From Verrucomicrobiaceae bacterium UBA1938 (lineage in GTDB: Bacteria; Verrucomicrobiota; Verrucomicrobiia; Verrucomicrobiales; Verrucomicrobiaceae), in assembly GCA_002336895.1 (NCBI GenBank), contig DDFC01000012.1, positions 1 to 64,000 of the forward strand: a DNA stretch of 64,000 nt. Direction: 5' to 3'. A program made the translations under genes and the position numbers. The first letter of the stretch is position 1. The number at the start of each line of letters is the position of its first letter. The notes under the pieces are model-generated. The model was given only the letters and a program-made list of their open reading frames with translations, had not been told where the DNA came from and made no database searches. Below are positions 28,774-37,220 of the stretch, piece by piece.

Positions 28774-29664
28774 TCAATACATCCGCACCGGCTGAGGAGG
28801 CGTGGGCTGCTGATAGACGACGGAGTCCATGGCGGTCTCCAGGGACATGTCGCTGAGGATGGGCTGGAGGTCGGGGTGGTTGGCGACGTCGGAGATCTTG
28901 CGCATCTGCATGAGCCCGGCGAAGTCTTTGTTCTCGATGGCTTTGCGCACGTCCTGATCGTAGCCCAGATTGACGATGAGCGGGTGGTTCAGCGCATTGG
29001 CGACTTTGGCATTCTGTGCGGCCAGGCGCTGCCACATGGCCCCCTCCGGCCAGAGGATGAGGAGGCGGGCTAGATTGGCCGTGGGCTTGATGTTGTAGGG
29101 GTCGAGCTTTTTAGCCAGACCGCCGATGGCGCTGTTGTCGATCTTCTGGCTGAGGGTGTAGAAAATGGACTTGGCCTGACTTTCGATGGCACCGCCTTTT
29201 TTGACGATCTCAGAGGCGTTTTCCATCCCGTAGAGGCTGCCCACCACACGCAGCACCATGCTGCCGAGCCAGAGCAGACCACCCGAGGGGATAAAGCTGA
29301 CGATGAGCCCCTTCCATCCTGTGAGCCCGCCGAGCATCCGCATGAGGCCAAAGGCGGCCAGAAAGTACTTACCCACTTTGCAGACCCCAAACATCAGGAT
29401 GGCCGCGATGCCAGACATGACGATCAGCCGATTGGTCGTCATGTGCATGCCGGCTGCGCCAAAGATCTGCACGCGGTGCATGAACACATACCAAGCCGCC
29501 CACGCACATGCAGCGAGCGTCAGCACATTGATGATCTGCGCCACCACCCCTTTGGCAAAGGCCATGCCTGCGGCGAATGCCATGAACCCCACGATGGCGA
29601 TGGTGGCCCACATGCTGTGAGGCACCTTCTGGGCGTATTGGAGCACTTCGCTGGGATGAGGCAT
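28774..29664 (-). CDS. Multi-pass membrane protein of unknown function
   Basis: The protein has 296 residues. I count about four hydrophobic segments: near 20-38 (ATIAIVGFMAFAAGMAFAKG), 40-62 (VVAQIINVLTLAACAWAAWY), 78-100 (RLIVMSGIAAILMFGVCKVG) and 118-138 (LIVSFIPSGGLLWLGSMVLR). The topology is reminiscent of CvpA-like proteins, but I would not assign it. The C-terminal 150 residues are soluble and helical (LGYDQDVRKAIENKDFAGLM, DLQPILSDMS). It lies between gatB and trpD on the same strand. Confidence 0.65.
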   Translation of the reverse strand: MPHPSEVLQYAQKVPHSMWATIAIVGFMAFAAGMAFAKGVVAQIINVLTLAACAWAAWYVFMHRVQIFGAAGMHMTTNRLIVMSGIAAILMFGVCKVGKYFLAAFGLMRMLGGLTGWKGLIVSFIPSGGLLWLGSMVLRVVGSLYGMENASEIVKKGGAIESQAKSIFYTLSQKIDNSAIGGLAKKLDPYNIKPTANLARLLILWPEGAMWQRLAAQNAKVANALNHPLIVNLGYDQDVRKAIENKDFAGLMQMRKISDVANHPDLQPILSDMSLETAMDSVVYQQPTPPQPVRMY

Positions 29665-29732
29665 GCGCGAGCGGGGCAGGTATTAAAGACATCTTAACAT
29701 CTTTCACCTGCCTGTCTTGCGGGAATATCGGC

Positions 29733-30770
29733 CTAGATCAGGTCCTGCATGGCCCGCAGGCGGGCGTGAGCCGCGCCGCGACTGAGGAGCTCCTCGGCCT
29801 GATCCCGGCCTGTGGCCAGATCGGGGGCTTTGCCTGTGATGACAAAACCTGCTGCGGCATTGAGCACGGCGATGTCGCGTTTGGGGCCCTTGGTGGTGCC
29901 AGCAAGCACGCCTTCAAGGATGCGGGCGTTTTCCATGGCATCTCCCCCCACGAGGTCCTGCAGCGAGGCTTTGCCGAAGCCGAGTTCCTTGGGGTCTATC
30001 TTGGTTTCTGTGAGCGCGCCGCCTACGAGCTGGCAGACGTCATTCACCCCGAGTGTGGAGAGTTCGTCCATGCCCTGCCCGGCTCCGGCGGTGCCGTGCA
30101 CGACCCAAGCCCCCTTGCGGCCTAGCTGAACGAGGATCTCGCCAAAGGCGCGGGTGAGCTTGGGGTCGAAGACACCGATGAGCTGGTAGTCGGGACGGCC
30201 GGGATTGAGCAGAGGGCCGAGGACATTGAAGATGGAGCGCTGCCCCTCGGCAGCGAGGAGCTTGCGGGCCTCGGCCACGGCTTTGAAGGTGGGGTGGTAG
30301 AGCGGCGCAAAGAAGAAGCCGAGCCCGGTTTTCTCCAGGCCTGCGACGACTTTTTCCTTGGGGAGATCGATCTTGATGCCCAGAGCCTCAAGGACGTCGG
30401 CACCGCCCGCCTTGGAAGTGATGCCGCGGTTGCCGTGCTTGGTCACGCATACGCCACCGGCCGCCAGGATGAACATGGCGGTGGTGGAGACATTGAAGAG
30501 ATGGAGCTGATCGCCACCGGTACCGACGACATCGAGCATGGGGCCGGGGAGCTTGGAGTGGTCGATGCCGGGATCGACGGCGAGTTTCAGGAACTCCTGC
30601 ACAAAGAGGGCGATCTCCGCCGGAGTCTCGCCTTTTTTGGCCAGGGCGCGCAAGAAGCCGGCCTTGGCCGCCGCCGTGATCTCGGGGTCCACCAGCAGGG
30701 CAGTCGCCTCCGCAATCTGGGCGCTGCTGAGGTGGTCTTTCCGGGTCAGGGCTTGAGTGAGTGATTCCAT
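29733..30770 (-). CDS. trpD: Anthranilate phosphoribosyltransferase
   Basis: The protein has 345 residues. It transfers phosphoribose from PRPP to anthranilate in tryptophan synthesis. Seen are DVVGTGGDQLHLFNVSTTAM (PRPP-binding GTGGD), VTKHGNRGITSKAGGADVLE, FFAPLYHPTFKAVAEARKLL and NVLGPLLNPGRPDYQLIGVF. VVHGTAGAGQGMDELS replaces the common VHG.DG.DE motif. It stands apart from other trp genes and is divergent from the Hsp70 gene, with about 60 nt between their starts. Confidence 0.96.
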   Translation of the reverse strand: MESLTQALTRKDHLSSAQIAEATALLVDPEITAAAKAGFLRALAKKGETPAEIALFVQEFLKLAVDPGIDHSKLPGPMLDVVGTGGDQLHLFNVSTTAMFILAAGGVCVTKHGNRGITSKAGGADVLEALGIKIDLPKEKVVAGLEKTGLGFFFAPLYHPTFKAVAEARKLLAAEGQRSIFNVLGPLLNPGRPDYQLIGVFDPKLTRAFGEILVQLGRKGAWVVHGTAGAGQGMDELSTLGVNDVCQLVGGALTETKIDPKELGFGKASLQDLVGGDAMENARILEGVLAGTTKGPKRDIAVLNAAAGFVITGKAPDLATGRDQAEELLSRGAAHARLRAMQDLI

Positions 30771-30831
30771 GATTTGATTTTGACCATGGGGCGGTGTTTA
30801 GCAAGCCAACCCGTGTGAACCTCTCGAAACG

Positions 30832-32568
30832 TTGAACCCCACCGCACCCATCCTCGGCATAGATCTCGGCACCACCAACTCTCTCGTGGGGGTGGTGGAC
30901 AGCGGCTTTCCCATTCTGCTGGCGGACGAGCATGGCAGCCGCAGCACGCCCAGCGCCGTGTGCGTGGCGCTGGACGGCAGCGTGTCTGTGGGCGCGGTGG
31001 CGCTGCGGCAGCGGGCGCTGCACCCCACGCGGACGATCACATCGGTGAAGCGTCTCATTGGCCGCCGCCCTGGAGAAGCTGGCTGGATGCCGCCGTATTC
31101 TCTGATCGAGTTGCAGACATCTCCGGTGGAGGTGTCTGCGGAAATCCTGAAGCATCTGAAAGCGGTGGCCGAGAGAGGGCTGGAGCAATCCGTTTCTCAG
31201 GCAGTGATCACCGTGCCTGCGTATTTCAACGACGCGCAGCGCAACGCCACCAAGCGCGCTGGTGAGCTGGCAGGACTGGAGGTGCTGCGCATCCTGAGCG
31301 AGCCCACCGCCGCCGCGCTGGCCTACGGGCTGGACAAGCTGGCCGAACATCAAAAGATCGCCGTGTATGACCTTGGCGGCGGCACCTTTGACATCTCGGT
31401 GCTGGAGATGCGCGAGGGGACGTTTCAAGTGCTCTCCACCGCAGGTGACACGCAGCTGGGCGGCGATGATCTGGACCGGCTGCTGGCGGGATACATTGCG
31501 CAAAAGCTGGAGCTTCCAGCCCATGACATCCGCGTGCTCGAAGCAGCGGAGGCTGTGAAGAAGCGGCTGTCGGCTGAAGACACGGCGTCCTACAACGGGC
31601 TGGAGATCACGCGAGCAGAGCTGGAGAAAATCGCGCGCTCGTGGATCGAGCGCACGCGCATTCACTGCCTGCGTGCACTGAGCGATGCCGGTGTGAAACC
31701 CGAGGAGCTGGACGAGGTGATCCTGGTGGGTGGCAGCACGCGCATGCCTCTGGTGCGCGACTACGTGCGCGAGATTTTTGGCCGTGAGCCCAACACCTCG
31801 CAGAATCCGGACGAGGCCATTGCTCTGGGCGCGACGATTCAGGCGGGCATTCTGGGCGGCAGCCTGCGCCAGGTGCTGCTGCTGGATGTGACGCCGCTTT
31901 CCCTCGGGATCGAAACCTTCGGCGGGCTGATGAACATCATCATCCCGCGCAACACGACGATTCCGGCCAAGGCGGGTGAGATGTTTACCAATGCGGTGGC
32001 GAATCAGGACAACATGCTGATCCGCATTCTGCAAGGCGAGCGCGAACTGGCGAAGGACAACTGGGAGCTGGGACGCATCGAGGTGCCCTTCCCCGCCGGC
32101 CCCAAGGGCAGCGCGCGCGTGGGTGTGCAGTTCAGCATCGATGCGAACGGCATCCTGCATGTGCTGGCGCGAGACACCGCCACAAACCAGGACACGACGC
32201 TGGAGATCCGCGGCACGGCGGTGGATGTGGCCGATGAGCGTGTGGAGCAGATGATCGCCGAGAGCGTGGACTTTGCCTTTGAGGATATGAATGAACGCAT
32301 CTGGACCGAGGCGAAGCTGAAGGCCGAAGAGCTGCTGCCCGCGGTGGAGGCGGCGCTGGAGCAGCTGGGTGATGCGATCAGCACCAAAGAGGCCTCTGAA
32401 GTAACCGGCTATGCCGCCACGGTGCGCGCCCTACTGAATGCGGAAGAACACGATGCCAAGGCCCTCAAAACCGCCACACAAGCACTGGACGATGCCACGC
32501 AGTCCCTGGCGGTGATGCTGATCGACCGTGCGATGGAGGAATCACTGGCCCGACGCGGACTGGTTTGA
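30832..32568 (+). CDS. Hsp70 family chaperone (HscA/DnaK-like, short lid)
   Basis: The protein has 578 residues from a TTG at 30832 (MNPTAPILGIDLGTTNSLVG); no in-frame ATG lies near. The nucleotide-binding domain is complete: GIDLGTTNS, VITVPAYFNDAQRNATKRAG, VYDLGGGTFDISVLE and VILVGGSTRMPLVRDYV. The substrate-binding domain begins DVTPLSLGIETFGGLMNIII. The C-terminal lid is shorter than in DnaK (about 640 residues), and the sequence lacks an EEVD-like tail. It is probably a specialised Hsp70 rather than the main DnaK. The Ser/Thr kinase gene starts 65 nt downstream in the same direction, so the two may be co-expressed. Confidence 0.93.
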   Translation: MNPTAPILGIDLGTTNSLVGVVDSGFPILLADEHGSRSTPSAVCVALDGSVSVGAVALRQRALHPTRTITSVKRLIGRRPGEAGWMPPYSLIELQTSPVEVSAEILKHLKAVAERGLEQSVSQAVITVPAYFNDAQRNATKRAGELAGLEVLRILSEPTAAALAYGLDKLAEHQKIAVYDLGGGTFDISVLEMREGTFQVLSTAGDTQLGGDDLDRLLAGYIAQKLELPAHDIRVLEAAEAVKKRLSAEDTASYNGLEITRAELEKIARSWIERTRIHCLRALSDAGVKPEELDEVILVGGSTRMPLVRDYVREIFGREPNTSQNPDEAIALGATIQAGILGGSLRQVLLLDVTPLSLGIETFGGLMNIIIPRNTTIPAKAGEMFTNAVANQDNMLIRILQGERELAKDNWELGRIEVPFPAGPKGSARVGVQFSIDANGILHVLARDTATNQDTTLEIRGTAVDVADERVEQMIAESVDFAFEDMNERIWTEAKLKAEELLPAVEAALEQLGDAISTKEASEVTGYAATVRALLNAEEHDAKALKTATQALDDATQSLAVMLIDRAMEESLARRGLV

Positions 32569-32633
32569 TTTTTGCTTTCCTCATTTGTGCCCCGGCGGCT
32601 ACGATCTGGCATTAATGTCGTTTTTTACTTTCC

Positions 32634-35600
32634 ATGAACGAGCATCCTGAAGGCGCCAGCAATCCCGCAACCGACGCGGATGGTGCTCCGCGCTGGACGC
32701 CGCCGTCTCCCGAGCATCTGCAAGCGGTGCTGCCGCAGTATGACCAGTGGACGATGATCGCCTGCGGCGGCATGGGAGCCGTGTACAAGGCGCGGCAGGT
32801 CTCGCTGGACCGGCCGGTGGCCATCAAGGTGCTGCCGCCGCAAGTGGCGCAGAATGAGGCGGAATACGTGACGCGCTTTAAAAACGAGGCACGCACGATG
32901 GCACGGCTGAACCACGCTGCGATCGTGTCCGTGTACGACTTTGGCGAGACGAGCGACGGGCTGCTGTACATCGTGATGGAGTTCATCGACGGCACGGATG
33001 TTTTCAAAATGATCCATGCGCAGAAGAAGCTGCCGCCGGAGCATGCACTGGCCATCACCGCGCATGTCTGCGATGCGCTGGGCTATGCGCATGAGCGCGG
33101 CGTGGTGCATCGGGACATCAAGCCTGCGAACATCCTGATCAACATGGAAGGAGCGGTGAAGGTCGCGGACTTTGGACTGGCGAGCATGCTGGACCCCTCC
33201 GCCGCGCAGGAAGGCACGACGATGGGCACGCCGGATTACGTCGCACCCGAAGTGCTGATCGAAGGCGCCACGGTGGATGGCCGCGCGGATCTCTATGCCG
33301 TGGGTGTGATGCTCTACAACATGCTCACGGGCAAAATACCGCGTGAGCATTCCCAGCCACCCAGCGAACGGGTGGGCTGTGACAAACGCTACGACGCCAT
33401 CGTGAAGAGGGCGATGGAGCATGATCCCATCATGCGGTACCAGACCTCGCTAGAAATCCGGCGTGATCTGGACCAGATCCTGACCGTACCCGTGGCCAAG
33501 GACAAGCCTGCCGAGGTCCGAGCCGCCGGCGGCATGATGCCGCGCCCGCCAGCACCACCGCCACGACCAGCGGGCCCGCCATGGGGCATGATGGCCGCCG
33601 CAGCCGCAGTGATCGGCGGCGCGGCCTTTCTGCTCATGCGCAGTGGAGAGACACCCAAGCCAGCGCCTGTCTCCACACCACCAGTGGTGGAGGCTGCTCC
33701 CGCGAAAGCGGCCCCTGCGAAGCCTGAGCCTGCCCCACCCAAACCGCAGCCGGCACCGACTGCCCCCACCCCAGCACCTGCCAAAGTGACCGCCGCCCCC
33801 GCAGATCCCAAAGCCCCGACGGGGAGCGCGCTGTCCCTGTTCCCTGTGCTGAGCCATGGCGGGCACTACTACCAGGTCGTGGGTGAGGTGATGAACCAGT
33901 CTGATGCGCAAGAGCATGCACTGAGCCTCGGTGCCCATCTGGCCACGATCAACAGCCAGGCCGAGCAAGACTGGATGGACCGCACCCTGCCGGCCTATCT
34001 GCAGCAGGTGCCTCAAAACATGGCCACCCTGGGAGGCATCCGCGACAAAGGCACGTGGAGGTGGATCACCGGTGAGCCGTTTGAGTATGCACGCTGGGCA
34101 GATGCTGAGGAGGCCGCTGCTGACCCGGAGAAAGCTTACTCACTGAAAATCACCGCGAGGTCTGCTGACAAGGTGGAGTGGGGACCTGGCTACCTTAACA
34201 GCAAACGCGCCTACGTCCTGGAGTGGGATACCGCCACGCCCAAGCCGAGTGTGCCCGCACCCGCCTCCCCCCCCCAGCCTGTAGCCGAAAGCGCCGGGAC
34301 CAAGCGGCTGCGGGAGCTGGATGCCAGCTTTCATGCAGCGCTGGAGCGCGATGTGCTGGCCATTTACCGTGCTGCGTTCAGCGACCTGAACACCAAGTAT
34401 CTTGCCGCACTGGACAGGGCGCAGGCTTCAGCCATGGCCTCGGCGCGCCTGACTGAGGCGCTGGCTTTGCGAGAGGAAAAACAGCGCATCACCGAACATC
34501 AACCGCTGCCGGCGGAAGACGCGCCTGACATGCCTTCATCATTGAAGACGCTGCGCTCCACCTACAGGGCCAGCCTGCGCCCGATAGAAATCGCACGCAG
34601 CACCAAGGTCAGCTCCCTCTTCGACAAATACGAAGAAGTGCTGCGGGCCGAGCAGGTGGAATGGGCCAAGGCAGGGAGGATGGAAGACACCAAGCTCGTG
34701 AGTGAGCGCCTGGCACGGCTGCCACGTGAGCGAACCACCCTGTATGATGAGGCAAAGGAGCTGCTGCCGGGAGGCCGGGAACTGGTGCTGCAAAAAGGCG
34801 GCCGGTTCACCAGCGCGGAGACATTCACGCCGCCGGTGGAATTCACCATCGTGGCCAAGACGCAGCGCGAGAATCTGCGGATGGCCTACACGGCGAAGCA
34901 GCTGATTTTCAACTGGGAGAAAAACCCGGATGAACTGCGCCTGGATGCCGACCCTGGCGGCGGCCGCCATGCGCCGGGCAAAGGCCGCATTCCGGAGGAC
35001 ACCTTTGTCACCATCACCTGGCGCATCCTGCCGCACATGCAGAGCATCAGCGTGGACGGCAAGCAGCGCTACCTGCACTTTGGAGACTACTCCAAGGTGG
35101 ACAGACCTCTGGAGGTTTTCCCTCTGGACCACACGGTCACGATCAAGTCCGCCAAGGTCAAGGTCATGCAGCAGGCCACCCTCGAAGATGAGGTCTCCAG
35201 CGTGCCTGCCATGCGCGAGCCCCTGCTCAGCAAAACGGAATGGACCGGCAGACTGACCCTTCCAGCGGGCAGCTATCATCCGCTGCGCCGGATCGACATC
35301 GGTGCACCAGGCAAGAACAACCTGCAAAACCAGGACCAGCGTGGGGATGTGACCAGCCAGCCCGGCACGCGCATTGAGAACGTGCGCTTTCACCTGCGGG
35401 AGGGGTCATGGAAGGCGGATGGCGGATGGTTCCATGATGTGAGAATAACCGCTGATCTAGGCGGCAGCTTTGAGGCCAGCAACAGCCTGTTTCAAGACTG
35501 CCAGTTTGCCAAAGAGGGGCCGTGGTACATCGCCTACTTCAGCTCCAAATGGCATTTCACCAACTGCGTGCTCACGGGTTCCTTCATGCAGCACTGGAAG

Positions 35601-35999
35601 ATTCTGGATGTGGGCATGAAGCTGGAGTCCTGCACTCTGATCGATGTCGATCTGGCTCCTCTCGGCTACCGGGAAGACGCCGGTGAAGAAGCGACCCGGG
35701 AATGGCTGAGCATCAAGAACTGCCGGTTCATCAACTGCCGCGTGCCGGAGAGCTTTGCGCTGGCCACCAAAGACTGTGTGTTTGAAAAATGCACATTCGG
35801 CGGCCCGGAAGAGACGCTGCCGATCAAGACACCTCTCAATGCGGTCATCTACACCTTGGAATGCACCAATCAACCGCAGGCAGGAGCGGGACGCAGCATC
35901 GAGGTGAAACCCGCCTCAGCACTGGGGGCCACAGCCGGAGCCTCGCTGCCATTTGTGTTCAAGAACGGCCAGCTTGATTTCCAAAGCTCATCTCAGTGA
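32634..35999 (+). CDS. Membrane Ser/Thr protein kinase fused to C-type-lectin-like and beta-helix-like domains
   Basis: The protein has 1121 residues. The Hanks-type kinase domain covers about 36-283: glycine loop ACGGMGAVYKA (43-53), VAIK with K65, HRDIKPANIL (159-168, catalytic D161), DFG at 179-181, and MGTPDYVAPEVL in the activation loop. One transmembrane helix lies at about 317-335 (WGMMAAAAAVIGGAAFLLM). An Ala/Pro-rich linker leads to a C-type-lectin-like domain at about 403-532 (GAHLATINSQAEQDWMD, LGGIRDKGTWRWITGEPFEY, AYVLEWD). A charged helical region (540-690) follows. The C-terminal part has cysteine-rich repeated strands (FTNCVLTGSF, SIKNCRFINCRVPES, DCVFEKCTFGG) suggesting a parallel beta-helix. 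The extracytoplasmic parts are probably sensory. Its target is unknown. Confidence 0.9.
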   Translation: MNEHPEGASNPATDADGAPRWTPPSPEHLQAVLPQYDQWTMIACGGMGAVYKARQVSLDRPVAIKVLPPQVAQNEAEYVTRFKNEARTMARLNHAAIVSVYDFGETSDGLLYIVMEFIDGTDVFKMIHAQKKLPPEHALAITAHVCDALGYAHERGVVHRDIKPANILINMEGAVKVADFGLASMLDPSAAQEGTTMGTPDYVAPEVLIEGATVDGRADLYAVGVMLYNMLTGKIPREHSQPPSERVGCDKRYDAIVKRAMEHDPIMRYQTSLEIRRDLDQILTVPVAKDKPAEVRAAGGMMPRPPAPPPRPAGPPWGMMAAAAAVIGGAAFLLMRSGETPKPAPVSTPPVVEAAPAKAAPAKPEPAPPKPQPAPTAPTPAPAKVTAAPADPKAPTGSALSLFPVLSHGGHYYQVVGEVMNQSDAQEHALSLGAHLATINSQAEQDWMDRTLPAYLQQVPQNMATLGGIRDKGTWRWITGEPFEYARWADAEEAAADPEKAYSLKITARSADKVEWGPGYLNSKRAYVLEWDTATPKPSVPAPASPPQPVAESAGTKRLRELDASFHAALERDVLAIYRAAFSDLNTKYLAALDRAQASAMASARLTEALALREEKQRITEHQPLPAEDAPDMPSSLKTLRSTYRASLRPIEIARSTKVSSLFDKYEEVLRAEQVEWAKAGRMEDTKLVSERLARLPRERTTLYDEAKELLPGGRELVLQKGGRFTSAETFTPPVEFTIVAKTQRENLRMAYTAKQLIFNWEKNPDELRLDADPGGGRHAPGKGRIPEDTFVTITWRILPHMQSISVDGKQRYLHFGDYSKVDRPLEVFPLDHTVTIKSAKVKVMQQATLEDEVSSVPAMREPLLSKTEWTGRLTLPAGSYHPLRRIDIGAPGKNNLQNQDQRGDVTSQPGTRIENVRFHLREGSWKADGGWFHDVRITADLGGSFEASNSLFQDCQFAKEGPWYIAYFSSKWHFTNCVLTGSFMQHWKILDVGMKLESCTLIDVDLAPLGYREDAGEEATREWLSIKNCRFINCRVPESFALATKDCVFEKCTFGGPEETLPIKTPLNAVIYTLECTNQPQAGAGRSIEVKPASALGATAGASLPFVFKNGQLDFQSSSQ

Positions 36000-36036
36000 G
36001 CAAAGTCTGGTGGGTGACCCGGGCCAGTCCCGGAAA

Positions 36037-37008
36037 TCAGCGAACAGCGCCTGTGCCATTCTGCTGGAAGTAAGCATCCCGCATGCGACGCAGCTCTTCG
36101 AGGCGTGCGGAGATCTCCGTGTGCTCGCGGGCTTTTTCGGCCTTCTGCTGGGTGACGAAGTGGTTGTTGCTGCCCAGGCTGCGCCATGGGCCGGCGGGGA
36201 CTTCATTCACATCCACAAAGCGCCAGTCGCAGCGACCGCTGCTGGACATGCCGAGGTAGTCGCGCACGGCGGGGGAGATGTCGATGCCAGCACCACGGTT
36301 GCTGGTGTTTCTGGGGCGGGAGTTTCCGAAGACGTATTCGTGGTCGTCCGTGACAAAGGGGCCGCAGTCCTCCCACTGGGCGTAGCAGACGCGGTTGCCG
36401 TAGCGGATGGCGATCCACTGCCCTTTGAGCACCGTCTTGCCCGAGCGCACAAAGCGCTGCTTGAACCAAGGGATGACCCGGGAAGCCTCCGGCTTGTGGG
36501 AGTCGAAGTCGATCACATCATTGTAGGGCAGCGCCACATAGAATGGGTTCTGCTTGGGCGTGAAGCCGATCGGAGTAAAGTTGTCTGTCCGCTTGGCGGG
36601 ATCAGGGTCGTCGTAGCCGCCGTAGTTCTGCGTCCACTGCGTATCCCAGGAGCTTTTGTCGTTCGGAGTGGGGTTGTTTTCCGTCGGCTCCTCCCCGATC
36701 CAGAACACCGTGGCGACGATATCAACCTTCCATGGATAGCGGGCGTAACCCAGATGAGGCATGGCGGAGGAGTTGAAAGCGGGCACCGAGACGGAAGGTG
36801 TGCGCGGCGGTGCTGACTGCACGACGGGCTTGGGCGCAGGAGCTGCTGCGGGCTTGGGCTTGGCCACCGTGGCGGACGGACCGCCCTTTTTCAATGCCGC
36901 CGCAGCACCTGTGGCGGAAACCGTCGAAGCCCCCTGACCATGAGCCGACAGTGCCGCTGCGAGAGACGCAACGACGACGAAAGAACTGATTTTTCGTTCA
37001 GCTGGCAT
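36037..37008 (-). CDS. Secreted protein with RlpA-like (double-psi beta-barrel) features
   Basis: The protein has 323 residues. The signal peptide is at 1-25 (ISSFVVVASLAAALSAHGQG), followed by a Lys/Pro/Ala-rich linker (35-72). The folded part holds GKTVLKGQWIAIRYGNRVCY, AQWEDCGPFVTDDHEYVFGN and RGAGIDISPAVRDYLGM. The last resembles the Asp-containing motif of RlpA/expansin-like double-psi barrels (GxxxDLSxxAxxxLG). I assign the fold with caution and no enzyme activity. It ends in a short coiled segment (EKAREHTEISARLEELRRMR). It faces the kinase gene tail to tail. Confidence 0.6.
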   Translation of the reverse strand: MPAERKISSFVVVASLAAALSAHGQGASTVSATGAAAALKKGGPSATVAKPKPAAAPAPKPVVQSAPPRTPSVSVPAFNSSAMPHLGYARYPWKVDIVATVFWIGEEPTENNPTPNDKSSWDTQWTQNYGGYDDPDPAKRTDNFTPIGFTPKQNPFYVALPYNDVIDFDSHKPEASRVIPWFKQRFVRSGKTVLKGQWIAIRYGNRVCYAQWEDCGPFVTDDHEYVFGNSRPRNTSNRGAGIDISPAVRDYLGMSSSGRCDWRFVDVNEVPAGPWRSLGSNNHFVTQQKAEKAREHTEISARLEELRRMRDAYFQQNGTGAVR

Positions 37009-37220
37009 GGGTGGGGTCCGGTTTTTAAGAATTGTAGCAGCTTACCATGGCCAACTGCAATCTGTAATTCGCCAGGCAAGGCGCGGTGGTCACAGGCTTC
37101 AAAGACGGGCTCATCCGCCGGAAAACACTGCGCTCAAATGATCCGACACGCCAAGCCGACCGCCGTTCAAACCGCTTTTTCGAGATGCGGGAAACCCTAA
37201 CATACATCATTGATGATCAA
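37009..37220. other. Intergenic region
   Basis: About 210 nt lie between the secreted protein start (37008) and the nadB stop. No gene, strong hairpin or clear promoter was seen. The promoter of the RlpA-like gene should lie in the part next to 37009. Confidence 0.4.

Noticed and set aside
30388..32160. 590-codon minus-strand frame opposite the Hsp70 gene
   Set aside because: It has no recognisable domain and starts inside trpD; the plus-strand Hsp70 is unmistakable.
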